From contig CP070707.1 in the NCBI GenBank assembly GCA_020350205.1, forward strand, positions 1,573,709-1,637,708: a stretch of DNA of 64,000 nucleotides, written 5' to 3'. This document shows positions 37,188 through 45,629 of this stretch, piece by piece. The position numbers and the translations under genes are program-made. Source of the DNA: a bacterium. GTDB lineage: Bacteria > Calditrichota > Calditrichia > RBG-13-44-9. Under the pieces are notes generated by a model. It saw only the letters and a program-made list of their open reading frames with translations, did not search any database and was not told the origin of the DNA. How positions within the stretch are numbered: the first letter of the stretch is position 1; each line of letters opens with the position of its first letter.

Positions 37188-38417
37188 TTACTGCCTCTTT
37201 CCTGCCATGACCATCTGGGCCTCAATAGGCAATTCTGATCCCTTCAGGAGCAAATTCCAATACACCCAGCGAAACATCATTTTCCCCCAGTGATTCATCT
37301 TGGTTTCCTGAAGGAGTGAAAAGGGTCCGACACCCGGCAGCGGATACTTCCCGGGCAGCGGTTCCACATCGTAGTTAAAGTCAATTAATAAACCCTTACC
37401 AAATCCTGATTCGATAAAACAGTTTGCATGTCCGTCAAAATCTTCCTTCAATGATCTGCCATCAATGTACCGCAGGATATTTTCGTACAGAATATCCGCT
37501 TCGAAATGTGTGACCGACCCGGCTTTGGAGCTGGGCAGATCTGTGGCATCTCCGATCACAAAAATATTGTCATGCTTTTTGGATTGCAGCGTTTTCTGAT
37601 GAGTGGGAATAAAATTGAGATCATCACCCATTCCGGAATTACCAATCACCTCTGAGCCCATATTGGTTGGTACCGTTACCAGCAGATCATAACTGACCTC
37701 CCGGTTGTCCCAGGAAACAATCTTGTTTTGGGTAGTATCCACCCGGGCCACGGAGAATTCTGAAACCAGATTGATATTTTTCTGATCCAGAAAATTTCCC
37801 AGCAGTTCTGCTGCCCGGGGTTTGGTAAATGCACCAGGCAAAGGAGTCACATAATCTATCTGAACTTTATCACGAATACCCTGCTCGGTAAACCACCAAT
37901 CCGCCAAAAAGGAAAATTCCAGCGGGGCAACGGGACACTTGATGGGCATTTCAACAATATTGATTGCTAGTTTTCCACCTTCCCAGTATTTCAGATAATT
38001 TTGCAGACCCAAGGCACCTTCCAGAGTGAAAAAATCAAAGATATTCTTGTGCCATGCACCATTCAACATTCCTTCAGTCTCTTCTGGATGGATATCGCTA
38101 CCTGTCGCTATGATCAAAATATCATAGGATAACACCTGACCATTGGTCAATTTGACTTTATTCGCTTCAGGTTGAATAATTTCGATGGGTGACATAATGA
38201 CATCAATGCCAGCCGGAAAGAAGTCCCGGCGCGGTTTAATGACATCGATCCGGGAATAAATATTGAAGGGAATAAACAGGTATCCGGGTTGATAATGATG
38301 ATACTCGTCTTTATCAACAATCGTAATTTGCCATTCTCTCCGGTCGAGAACCGGGGCTAATTTATTAGCCATGATAGTACCACCTGTTCCGGCACCCAAA
38401 ATTAGAATTTTCTTCAT
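37188..38417 (-). CDS. sqr: Sulfide:quinone oxidoreductase-like flavoprotein
   Basis: A 409-residue two-dinucleotide-binding-domain flavoprotein: N-terminal FAD site 'KKILILGAGTGGTIMANKLA', 'IIATGSDIHPEE', and C-terminal FAD contact 'DNIFVIGDATDLPSSKAGSV'. Only two cysteines occur: Cys161 in 'MPIKCPVAPLEFSF', the hallmark SQR position, and Cys333. The redox pair in SQR corresponds to such a spacing; the third Cys of type I enzymes is missing. The reaction would be sulfide to sulfane sulfur with electrons to quinone. A related flavoprotein using another donor is possible. It lies 18 bases after the frame-restored merR and three bases before DUF1641. Confidence 0.82.
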   Translation of the reverse strand: MKKILILGAGTGGTIMANKLAPVLDRREWQITIVDKDEYHHYQPGYLFIPFNIYSRIDVIKPRRDFFPAGIDVIMSPIEIIQPEANKVKLTNGQVLSYDILIIATGSDIHPEETEGMLNGAWHKNIFDFFTLEGALGLQNYLKYWEGGKLAINIVEMPIKCPVAPLEFSFLADWWFTEQGIRDKVQIDYVTPLPGAFTKPRAAELLGNFLDQKNINLVSEFSVARVDTTQNKIVSWDNREVSYDLLVTVPTNMGSEVIGNSGMGDDLNFIPTHQKTLQSKKHDNIFVIGDATDLPSSKAGSVTHFEADILYENILRYIDGRSLKEDFDGHANCFIESGFGKGLLIDFNYDVEPLPGKYPLPGVGPFSLLQETKMNHWGKMMFRWVYWNLLLKGSELPIEAQMVMAGKRQ

Positions 38418-38435
38418 AACAGACCTTCCTGTAAA

Positions 38436-38910
38436 TTAATCGTTTATATTTGGTTTTATTTTTCTCTGATCAGTGGATCTGCTGTTAATCACTATATTTT
38501 TAATATTTTTGCAGCTCATATAGACATGATAAGCACTGCACGAACGGCAATCGACATCACGGCATTTTTTTCCCACATCCCGAACATTCCAGCAGGGACC
38601 AATTGCCTCACGATAGGCCTGGCAATCCAGACAATCTTCATCGATACCCCCCCCGGTATTCCCAACAGGGTATCAGGGACAACATCTTTCGAATACCATT
38701 GATATTAAGTCTTTCCTTGGTGATAAGGTCCCGGATACAGCACAGTCTTTCCATGTCTTTCATGGAATACAACCGCCTTCCGGAATGTGTTCTGGCAGGA
38801 AGGATCAGACCGGAATTTTCATACAGTCGCAGGATCTGAACCGCTACACCCAGTTGCCGGGCGGCGGCGCCGATGGTAAGAAAAGCTTCATCTTTAATTA
38901 AAAACTGCAT
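38436..38910 (-). pseudogene. MerR-family regulator, frameshifted at a run of eight G
   Basis: As read, the frame gives a 90-residue protein from 38910: a MerR winged helix ('LTIGAAARQLGVAVQILRLYE', 'LPARTHSGRRLYSMKDMERL') ending 'LIPCWEYRGGYR' at a TGA. Skipping one G of the coding-strand run of eight (38647-38654) joins a second open frame to TAA at 38436: a Cys-rich tail 'EDCLDCQAYREAIGPCW' and then 'KKC..VDC.SCSAYH..MSC'. Related MerR proteins have such a tail of about 60 residues. The restored 157-residue protein ends 18 bases before the SQR start. Causes could be a sequencing error, a real inactivation or slippage-based switching. It is likely the regulator of this operon. Confidence 0.8.
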
Positions 38911-39588
38911 CTCATGTCTTTTATTTATGGTTTACCTGAACCGGACTTAAATTCTTAAAAGAACAAAAAAATTATTAAACTGACATCAATCCATTTTTTG
39001 CAAACAAAATAGTCATCTACCCCACCTCTGCCTGCGCGGTGACTTCTGCAGACAATCCCGAGCCCCTCTTTTATTAAAGAATGGGTTCCGAAGGCGGCGT
39101 GATTTATAGAATCTCTGTTCATTTTCAGATATCTCACTTACATCAAGAAATTCGACAACTTCTACATTTTGAAATGTAGTTTCAGTATACAATGCTTGTG
39201 AAAATATATACATTGTAGTCCAAAAAAATTTATTTCACAAAGCGATTAAGGTATTAGGATGCAAAAAGTTATCCGTAAGATACAAAAAAAATATTTTACC
39301 GGTGAGTATGATAATATCCATATTATTACTTGAATATTTTCAGTTCATATTATGAATTCCCAACAAAATATCAGGTTATTTACCCCGCAACGGTGAAATG
39401 GATTCCCTTTTTTAAATTTAAGATTCTCTTTCGTTACATAATTCGCAATCACAACCTCTTCAGATCTTAGCGAAAATATTTCGGCTGCCGGACTCTCTGT
39501 AATATTTACCAGCAATATAAATCTCTGACGGAAACCACATGAATACTATTGCAAATGGCGGAAAAATTTCCGAAAAATTCCTCCTCTC
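38911..39588. other. Long non-coding region upstream of merR
   Basis: About 680 bases with no convincing gene; short open frames here have no ribosome-binding site or family features. It should carry the merR-sqr promoter. It contains two short inverted repeats (39162-39179 and 39188-39217). The rest is AT-rich and featureless. Confidence 0.55.
39162..39179. repeat. Perfect palindrome CTACATTT-TG-AAATGTAG
   Basis: Two 8-base arms separated by two bases. A second, looser inverted repeat follows at 39188-39194 (TACAATG) and 39211-39217 (CATTGTA). They are about 250-300 bases upstream of merR, farther than a classical MerR operator, so their role is open. Confidence 0.45.
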
Positions 39589-40071
39589 CTATTCCTCCTC
39601 ATTCCCATGCATCTGTTGGGCCAGGTAGTTCTCTATTCCCACGTCATCCAGCAGTCCAATCTGCGATTCGATCCAGTCCACATGTTCCTCTTCATCTTTG
39701 ATGATGCTTTCAAACAGATTGCGGGTTCCGGTATCTTCAAGTTTGCGGGCAAGCTGAATCCCCTCCTCATAAATTTTAATACCTTCCATTTCAGCTTTTA
39801 ATTGCCCGTCAAAATTTTTGCGCATCGCTTTATCCCAGGCCAGGTTGCGATTCATTTTCATATTTGGAGTGCCTTCCAGAAATAAAATGCGCTCTATCAA
39901 ACTTTCTGCGTGGTTCATTTCCTGTATCGCTTCCTTCTTTAAAAAAACTGCAAGCTTTTTGTAGCCCAGATCCTCACAACTCTCACCGTGCAGAATATAT
40001 TGCATGATGGCATACAATTCTCCTTCCAGCGATTTGTTCAAAATCTTAATAATTTCCGGTGATCCTTTCAT
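39589..40071 (-). CDS. bfr: Bacterioferritin, complete ferroxidase and haem subunit
   Basis: 160 residues from the ATG at 40071 (AGGAG upstream; the frame is open further but enters the neighbour gene). All ferroxidase ligands are in canonical places: Glu18, Glu51, His54, Glu94, Glu127 and His130 ('GELYAIMQY', 'QEMNHAESLIERILFLEGTP', 'DEEEHVDWIESQIGL'). Met52, the haem ligand shared between subunits, is present. It oxidises Fe(II) and stores iron in a 24-subunit shell. The partner gene lies 16 bases upstream and encodes a degenerate paralogue, so a mixed shell is likely. Confidence 0.93.
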   Translation of the reverse strand: MKGSPEIIKILNKSLEGELYAIMQYILHGESCEDLGYKKLAVFLKKEAIQEMNHAESLIERILFLEGTPNMKMNRNLAWDKAMRKNFDGQLKAEMEGIKIYEEGIQLARKLEDTGTRNLFESIIKDEEEHVDWIESQIGLLDDVGIENYLAQQMHGNEEE

Positions 40072-40087
40072 GTTCCGTTCTCCTTTC

Positions 40088-40567
40088 TTAATGACTTTTT
40101 TTATGAATATTCTGAGCCAGATATTTCCCTTCTCCCAGAGTCCCGATTTGGTCAATCTGTGCTTCCAGCCAATCGACATTTTGTTCTGCCTCGGAAACAT
40201 AATTCATCAGCAGTCTGCGGGTCCCATCGTCCCGGAATTCACGGGACTGAATGATCCCTTTTTTTAAGCGCTGTATTATTTCCAGTTCTAAAGTTAAATC
40301 ATTTTTCAATTGTTTTACAGGCGTACTCCCTATTCGAATCTTCAGATAGTCGCTCATATTCGGCTGTCCCTGCAGGTATAAAATCCTCTTAATAAGACTT
40401 TCTGCGGTCACCATCACCCGTATCGATTCCCGGCGGAATTTCCGATCCAATATGCCATACCCCCAGTTTTCACACATCTGAGAATGTATAAAATATTGGT
40501 TAATGGCCGTCAATATGGCCGAAAGGATCCCATTGAGATGATCAATGACTTCGGTTTTTCCTTTCAT
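40088..40567 (-). CDS. Bacterioferritin-like subunit with degenerate ferroxidase site
   Basis: A 159-residue paralogue of the neighbouring bacterioferritin ('MKGKTEVIDHLNGIL', 'INQYFIHSQMCENWGYG', 'LIKRILYLQGQPNM', 'VDWLEAQIDQIGTLGEGKYL'). Of the ferroxidase residues, only Glu94 remains; positions 18, 51, 54, 127 and 130 are Ile, Val, Thr, Ala and Asn. The haem-ligand Met52 is conserved. It therefore cannot oxidise iron alone but could bind haem at subunit interfaces and mix with the active chain, a division of labour known in two-subunit bacterioferritins. Upstream gene of the pair. Confidence 0.88.
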   Translation of the reverse strand: MKGKTEVIDHLNGILSAILTAINQYFIHSQMCENWGYGILDRKFRRESIRVMVTAESLIKRILYLQGQPNMSDYLKIRIGSTPVKQLKNDLTLELEIIQRLKKGIIQSREFRDDGTRRLLMNYVSEAEQNVDWLEAQIDQIGTLGEGKYLAQNIHKKSH

Positions 40568-40592
40568 ACCTTTATCCCCATTCTTTATTCAA

Positions 40593-41765
40593 TTAATCCT
40601 TGTTTTCCATGACCAGCGCGGGCCCCGGGAAAAACATCTCCAGCGCATTATTAACATGGGACCGCCAACTGCCCCAGCTATGACCCTCGGGATATTTTAT
40701 ATACCGGTAGGCAAAGCCGCGGTTTTCTAAGATCTTTACCAGATTATCCATTAATTGAAGACATACGGGGATATCATAGGTACCGACATCCAAATAAAAC
40801 TGGCTGCCTGAAAATGAGGCCTGCTGATAACCCAGGGCAACTGAATCCTCCACATTGCTGGACTGAACTGCAACTTTTTGAAAAATTTCCGGGTACTGCA
40901 TTCCCAACCATAAAGCAATATTTCCTCCATTTGAGATACCAAAAGTGGCGACAGGTTCTGGTCTATCCATGATTCGGAATTTTTCATTTACCCAGGGAAT
41001 CAACTCTTTGACAATAAAAGCAGCATAAACTTTCTTAAGATTTCCGGCGTATTCCCCCCCGCGGTCTTTGGCAGGAATAAAAATACCGACGACCGGTCTA
41101 ATACGTTTCTGCCAGATCAGATAATCCAGAATATTATTCATCTGACCTAATGAGAGAAAATCCAGGCCATCGTGAAAGACAACCAGTGGATATTGAATAT
41201 CCGAGTACTCGTAGTTCGGGGGAAGATAGATTTTAATCAAGCGGCTGTTTTTTAAATGCCCACTAAAAAAGGAAGTATCCCGCAGAGTTCCGTGCGGAAT
41301 ATTAACATAAAATTCTATCTCCGGCGAAGGAACATAACGGGGCATTGGCAACTCGGAATTCGGGCCATACCCACCGCGGATGAGAAGGGGATTCAAGGGA
41401 TCAAGTATGAACTCCGCATGATTCAATACATATTTATAGTCTAACCTGGCCCCGGCGTCAAATATCCGCCGAAGAAACCACAGATTCGTTCCAGCGATTC
41501 GCACCATGTGATCTGAAGAATCACGCCATCCATTGAAATCCCCTATTGCCGTGATACTCCGGACATTTCCCCTGAAAATAAAATATACAGTGCTGTCATT
41601 ATCCGGATAGGGAAATGAGGAAGCGGTGTTCATAAAACTGTCAACGTAAAACATTTTGAGGGAATCGGAGTGTCCTGCTAACTGTTCCAAGAAAGACTGA
41701 AACGTTTGTGAATAACTAATACCCGCATTTAAACATAAGAATACTATCCAGTAGACAGTTTTCAT
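40593..41765 (-). CDS. Secreted esterase with N-terminal E-set domain
   Basis: A 390-residue exported protein (signal 'MKTVYWIVFLCLNAGISYS'). An N-terminal CBM48/E-set-like beta-sandwich ('YFIFRGNVRSITAIGDFNGW', about 60-150) precedes an enterochelin-esterase-like alpha/beta hydrolase. The nucleophile Ser is in 'ATFGISNGGN' and the His in 'PEGHSWGSWR'. 'LPPNYEYSDIQYPLVVFHDG' is typical of the family (esterase D/Fes). Fes-type enzymes hydrolyse ferric siderophores in the cytoplasm. This protein is secreted and has no siderophore neighbours, so an ester or feruloyl-type substrate is equally possible. It is 25 bases upstream of no clear partner; it precedes the bacterioferritin pair in the same direction. 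Confidence 0.85.
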   Translation of the reverse strand: MKTVYWIVFLCLNAGISYSQTFQSFLEQLAGHSDSLKMFYVDSFMNTASSFPYPDNDSTVYFIFRGNVRSITAIGDFNGWRDSSDHMVRIAGTNLWFLRRIFDAGARLDYKYVLNHAEFILDPLNPLLIRGGYGPNSELPMPRYVPSPEIEFYVNIPHGTLRDTSFFSGHLKNSRLIKIYLPPNYEYSDIQYPLVVFHDGLDFLSLGQMNNILDYLIWQKRIRPVVGIFIPAKDRGGEYAGNLKKVYAAFIVKELIPWVNEKFRIMDRPEPVATFGISNGGNIALWLGMQYPEIFQKVAVQSSNVEDSVALGYQQASFSGSQFYLDVGTYDIPVCLQLMDNLVKILENRGFAYRYIKYPEGHSWGSWRSHVNNALEMFFPGPALVMENKD

Positions 41766-42042
41766 GGATATTGCGATTTATTTCTTTAGGTTAAAATTTA
41801 CACTCCAAAGCAGTAAAGCAAAAGTCCTATTTGAAATCCAACCAACTGATTTCACAAGTGGAGAAAAAATCCGTCTGATAACTCAGGGCATTTAGAAAGA
41901 AGGGCGGAATTGAAGTGGCATAAATACATTTTTTATATTTCCGCAATCGAGGGAATAAAATTGATGATTTTTAATACCAAAAATCCTCGAGAGAGTGCAC
42001 AGGGAGAGCCGGGAACTTCCGGACTGATCACAGCTCATGACT

Positions 42043-42528
42043 TTATGTCTGATTTTCGTAGACCTGGTCGATTTCCAGGGGACCGTTTTTTGCGGCCTGC
42101 ACGGCCAGAAAATCTGCACGTTCATTTTCGGGGATACCGGCATGAGCTTTGAGCCATTTTACCTCAATTTGATGCCCATTCAGTAATTCTAATAACTGCT
42201 CCCACAAATCCGGATTCAATGCCCGCTCTCTTTTTGAACGTTTCCAGCCCTGGGCCTGCCAGCGTTTGGCCCAACCCTGATTGATACTGTCAGCCACATA
42301 CCTGGAATCGGTATACAAAGTTACCTGACATTTTTCTCGCAGAGCCTCCAGGCCGGCAATCAATGCCATCAATTCCATACGGTTATTGGTGGTCTGGCGG
42401 AATCCCCTGGACAATTCCTTGCGGCGATTCTTATAGATGAGCACTACCCCAAAACCACCCGGTCCCGGGTTTCCGGTACAGGCACCGTCAGTATAAATAG
42501 TAACCTGCGGTAGATTCTGGTGGCTCAT
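42043..42528 (-). CDS. rnhA: Ribonuclease HI
   Basis: A 161-residue RNase HI. Catalytic residues: Asp in 'IYTDGACTGNPGPGGFG', Glu in 'NNRMELMALIAGLEAL', Asp in 'LYTDSRYVADSINQGW' and the C-terminal 'HAGIPENERADFLA'. It cleaves the RNA strand of RNA-DNA hybrids. Located 65 bases after lon in the same direction; co-transcription is possible. The 277 bases downstream (41766-42042) contain no gene. Confidence 0.97.
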   Translation of the reverse strand: MSHQNLPQVTIYTDGACTGNPGPGGFGVVLIYKNRRKELSRGFRQTTNNRMELMALIAGLEALREKCQVTLYTDSRYVADSINQGWAKRWQAQGWKRSKRERALNPDLWEQLLELLNGHQIEVKWLKAHAGIPENERADFLAVQAAKNGPLEIDQVYENQT

Positions 42529-42593
42529 ATCTGAATATAAATTCTTAGTTTTTTAAGAAGGAAAATTTATTCGTTACACAGAAGGATCTTTTT

Positions 42594-45020
42594 TTATCCG
42601 GTTATCACCCGGGGTCTCCGAGTTTCCTTTTTTCGAGAAATTTTACGGGTAGCTTTTCCCTGGATTTTGCGGTTATTTTTTCTTATGGCGTATTCAAAAA
42701 CTTCACTGAGCTTATCTACAAGCTGAAAGGTCATCTTATTTCGGATTTTTTCCGGCACCTCCAGTAAATCCTTTTCATTACGGCGGGGTAAGACAACCGT
42801 ATTAATCCCTGCCCGCCGGGCCGCCAATACTTTCTCTTTGATACCTCCCACCGGCAGGATCCTTCCCCGCAGGGATATTTCTCCGGTCATGGCCACATCA
42901 AAACGAACCGGACGATTGCTGAGCAAGGAAAATAACGAGGTAGCAATCGAAACCCCGGCCGAGGGACCATCCTTCGGAACGGAGCCTGAAGGAACGTGTA
43001 TATGAACATCATTTTTTTGAAAAAATTCCGGATCAATTCCAAATTTCTCCGCCTGGGCGCGAATATAACTCAATGCCGCCTGCGCGGATTCCCGCATGAC
43101 CTCTCCCAACTGGCCGGTAAGGGTCAGATTTTTTCCTCCCTTCATAAAAGTGGATTCAATAAACAAAATTTCACCACCTGCCTGTGTCCATGCTAATCCG
43201 GTAGAAATACCAATCTCATCCTGAATTCCGGCCCGTTCCTGAAATGTTTTAGGCGGTCCCAGATAGGAGGGTACATTTTCCGGAGAGATCCGCTGGGGCT
43301 GTCCACGCCCCTCGGCAAATCCACGGGCCACTTTGCGGCAAATTCTGGCCAATTCCCGTTCCAGATTCCGCACTCCGGCTTCATCGGTGTAGTGACTGAT
43401 GATGTGGGAAATACTGTCCAGGCGGAACTTCACCTGAGATTTCTTCAAACCATTTTCGTCCACTTGTCTCGGGATCAGGTACTGTTTGGCAATCTGAATT
43501 TTTTCTTCGGTAATATATCCCGGAAGTTCAATCACTTCCATGCGGTCCAGCAGGGCTGCCGGCATATTGTACAGCACATTACAGGTGGTAATGAACATCA
43601 CCCGAGAAAGATCGAATTTAACATCCAGGTAATGATCAACAAAGTCCCGGTTTTGCTGAGGATCAAGCGCCTCCAGAAGGGCGGAAGCAGGATCCCCGCG
43701 AAAATCCGAACCGATCTTGTCAATTTCATCCAACATGAATACCGGATTAGCAGTGCCGGCTTCTTTAATCATCTGGATGATTCGACCCGGGAGGGCCCCG
43801 ATGTAGGTACGCCGATGACCACGAATTTCCGCTTCATCACGAATTCCTCCCACACTAAAACGGACAAATTTCCGACCCATTGCCCGCGCAATCGAGCGAC
43901 CCAGACTGGTCTTCCCCACCCCTGGCGGACCGGCAAAACAGAGAATAGGACCCTTGGAGTGCTTCTTGAGTTTACGTATCGCCAAAAATTCCAGAATTCG
44001 GTCTTTTACATCGTTCAAACCGTAGTGATCTTCATCCAGAATTTTTTTGGCATTTTCCAAATCCATATTATCTTTGGTTTCATTGCTCCAGGGCAGAGAA
44101 ATCAGCCAGTCGATATAGGTGCGGGTGATAGTATATTCCGCCGCAATGGGAGACATTTCATCCATACGTTCCAACTCTTTTAAGGCAACTTCTTCCACTT
44201 CCGGGGGCATTTTAGAATTTTTAATCTGTTTCCGCAAATCCTCGATTTCTGCTTCCCAATCTTCCTCTTCCTCATCTCCTTCTTCACCCAATTCCTGTTT
44301 GATAGCCTTCAATTGTTCACGGAGGATAAATTCCCGCTGGGTTTTGTTGACCTGGCTATTCACCCGCTGCTGAATTTCCCCTGAGATTTCAACTATTTTC
44401 CATTCCCGATTCAAAATCTCGGAGAGGATATCCAGCCGCTTATCCAACAGTTCTTCTTCCAGCAGCTGCTGTTGTTCGCGCACACTGATTTCCAGATTGG
44501 CGGCAAGTGAATCCGCAAACTTTTCAACATTACGCTGACTGGAGATGGTCTGATAGAAATCAGCCGGAATGGCCTGGGAATTTGCCGAAATTTTCTTCAA
44601 TATTGATTTCAGATATCTAACCTGAGCTTCACAATAAATAGGATCTTTTATGCGGGTAGAAAGGGGCTGAATCTGGGCGATAATATAGGGGGCTTTCTGA
44701 ATCATTTCCCGGATCCTAACCCGGTTTACACCCTGAACCAGCAGGCGGATGCTGTTATCGGGCATATGAAACATTTTTAGAATAGCGGCACTGGTGCCCA
44801 CTTTAAAAATCTGAGAAATTTTATCGCGGCGATCTATTTCCGTAAAAATCCCGATATTATCCCGCTTAATCAGAGCCTCATTCACCAGTTCAATCATTTC
44901 AGGATTATCGAGCGTCAAGGGGAAAATGACATTGGGAAAAATTACAATATTCTTCACCGGTAAAATCAGTAAATCATGTGAATTATTTTTTGAACGATTG
45001 CTCTTTTTATTAGTCGTCAT
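42594..45020 (-). CDS. lon: ATP-dependent protease Lon
   Basis: About 808 residues from the ATG at 45020 (the frame also has a TTG at 45035). N-terminal LON substrate domain ('LLILPVKNIVIFPNVIFPLT'), coiled coil ('IKQELGEEGDEEEEDWE'), AAA module (Walker A 'GPPGVGKTSLGR', Walker B 'PVFMLDEIDKIG') and C-terminal protease with the Ser-Lys dyad in 'PKDGPSAGVSIATSLFS' and 'VGGIKEKVLAARRAG'. It degrades misfolded and regulatory proteins in the cytoplasm. It follows the small heat-shock gene by 55 bases, forming a proteostasis pair. No CIRCE element is visible before it. Confidence 0.97.
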   Translation of the reverse strand: MTTNKKSNRSKNNSHDLLILPVKNIVIFPNVIFPLTLDNPEMIELVNEALIKRDNIGIFTEIDRRDKISQIFKVGTSAAILKMFHMPDNSIRLLVQGVNRVRIREMIQKAPYIIAQIQPLSTRIKDPIYCEAQVRYLKSILKKISANSQAIPADFYQTISSQRNVEKFADSLAANLEISVREQQQLLEEELLDKRLDILSEILNREWKIVEISGEIQQRVNSQVNKTQREFILREQLKAIKQELGEEGDEEEEDWEAEIEDLRKQIKNSKMPPEVEEVALKELERMDEMSPIAAEYTITRTYIDWLISLPWSNETKDNMDLENAKKILDEDHYGLNDVKDRILEFLAIRKLKKHSKGPILCFAGPPGVGKTSLGRSIARAMGRKFVRFSVGGIRDEAEIRGHRRTYIGALPGRIIQMIKEAGTANPVFMLDEIDKIGSDFRGDPASALLEALDPQQNRDFVDHYLDVKFDLSRVMFITTCNVLYNMPAALLDRMEVIELPGYITEEKIQIAKQYLIPRQVDENGLKKSQVKFRLDSISHIISHYTDEAGVRNLERELARICRKVARGFAEGRGQPQRISPENVPSYLGPPKTFQERAGIQDEIGISTGLAWTQAGGEILFIESTFMKGGKNLTLTGQLGEVMRESAQAALSYIRAQAEKFGIDPEFFQKNDVHIHVPSGSVPKDGPSAGVSIATSLFSLLSNRPVRFDVAMTGEISLRGRILPVGGIKEKVLAARRAGINTVVLPRRNEKDLLEVPEKIRNKMTFQLVDKLSEVFEYAIRKNNRKIQGKATRKISRKKETRRPRVITG

Positions 45021-45075
45021 TACACTCTCAATCAATTGAAAAATAGTTTCATTAGGGTATTTGAAGGATATATTA

Positions 45076-45561
45076 TCATTTTATTTTAACCGGAATTTCA
45101 ATATCATGCCTGATATTGCCGCGAATATTTTTTGGCAAATCGATCCGCAGCAATCCATTTTCATAATGGGCAGTGATTTTATCTTTGTCAATTCGGGTAT
45201 TCATTTTGATCTTGACCAAAAATTTACCGAAGTCTAGTTCCTTTTTATAAAATTTTATGATCCGATTTTTCTCATCCGGTTCGGGTTGTTTTCTTTCGCC
45301 CTCAATCACCAGAAATCCCTCCCGGTAATTGATAAAAAAGTCTTCCAATTTCAGGGCGGCGATTTCCATAACCACACAAATCAACTGTTCCGTCTCCCAG
45401 ACATCGGTGGGCGGTGAAAAGGAAAAATCGGATACATATAAGATGGGTCTCTTCCCGGGATATGAATCCACATCCTTGCTTTCCGCCAAATCAATCACTT
45501 TTAACTCTTTATAGACTTTCTTTTTTATATCATCCATACTGTTCATCCATTTTATAGACAA
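45076..45561 (-). CDS. Small heat-shock protein, Hsp20/alpha-crystallin family
   Basis: A 161-residue protein with a C-terminal alpha-crystallin-like domain: 'PPTDVWETEQLICVVMEIA', 'INYREGFLVIEGERKQPEPDEK' and the signature end 'ITAHYENGLLRIDLPK' followed by 'IEIPVKI' (the I-x-I/V assembly motif). It holds unfolded proteins for later refolding or degradation. The start could be any of the ATGs at 45561, 45546 or 45537; none has a strong ribosome-binding site. Adjacent lon supports a stress role. Confidence 0.9.
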   Translation of the reverse strand: MSIKWMNSMDDIKKKVYKELKVIDLAESKDVDSYPGKRPILYVSDFSFSPPTDVWETEQLICVVMEIAALKLEDFFINYREGFLVIEGERKQPEPDEKNRIIKFYKKELDFGKFLVKIKMNTRIDKDKITAHYENGLLRIDLPKNIRGNIRHDIEIPVKIK

Positions 45562-45629
45562 CTGAAGCGAATAATTTTAACTTATCATATTCCATACCAT
45601 CGAATGTTCCGCTGATAAATTTAATTATT

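Noticed and set aside
39013-39213. Short minus-strand frames before merR (39013-39213 and 38955-39137)
   Set aside because: They overlap each other in different frames, have no ribosome-binding site and encode low-complexity basic sequence with no family features.
43392-44183. 263-codon plus-strand frame inside lon
   Set aside because: It lies wholly opposite the well-supported lon gene, has no start signal and its residues reflect the reverse complement of the AAA domain.
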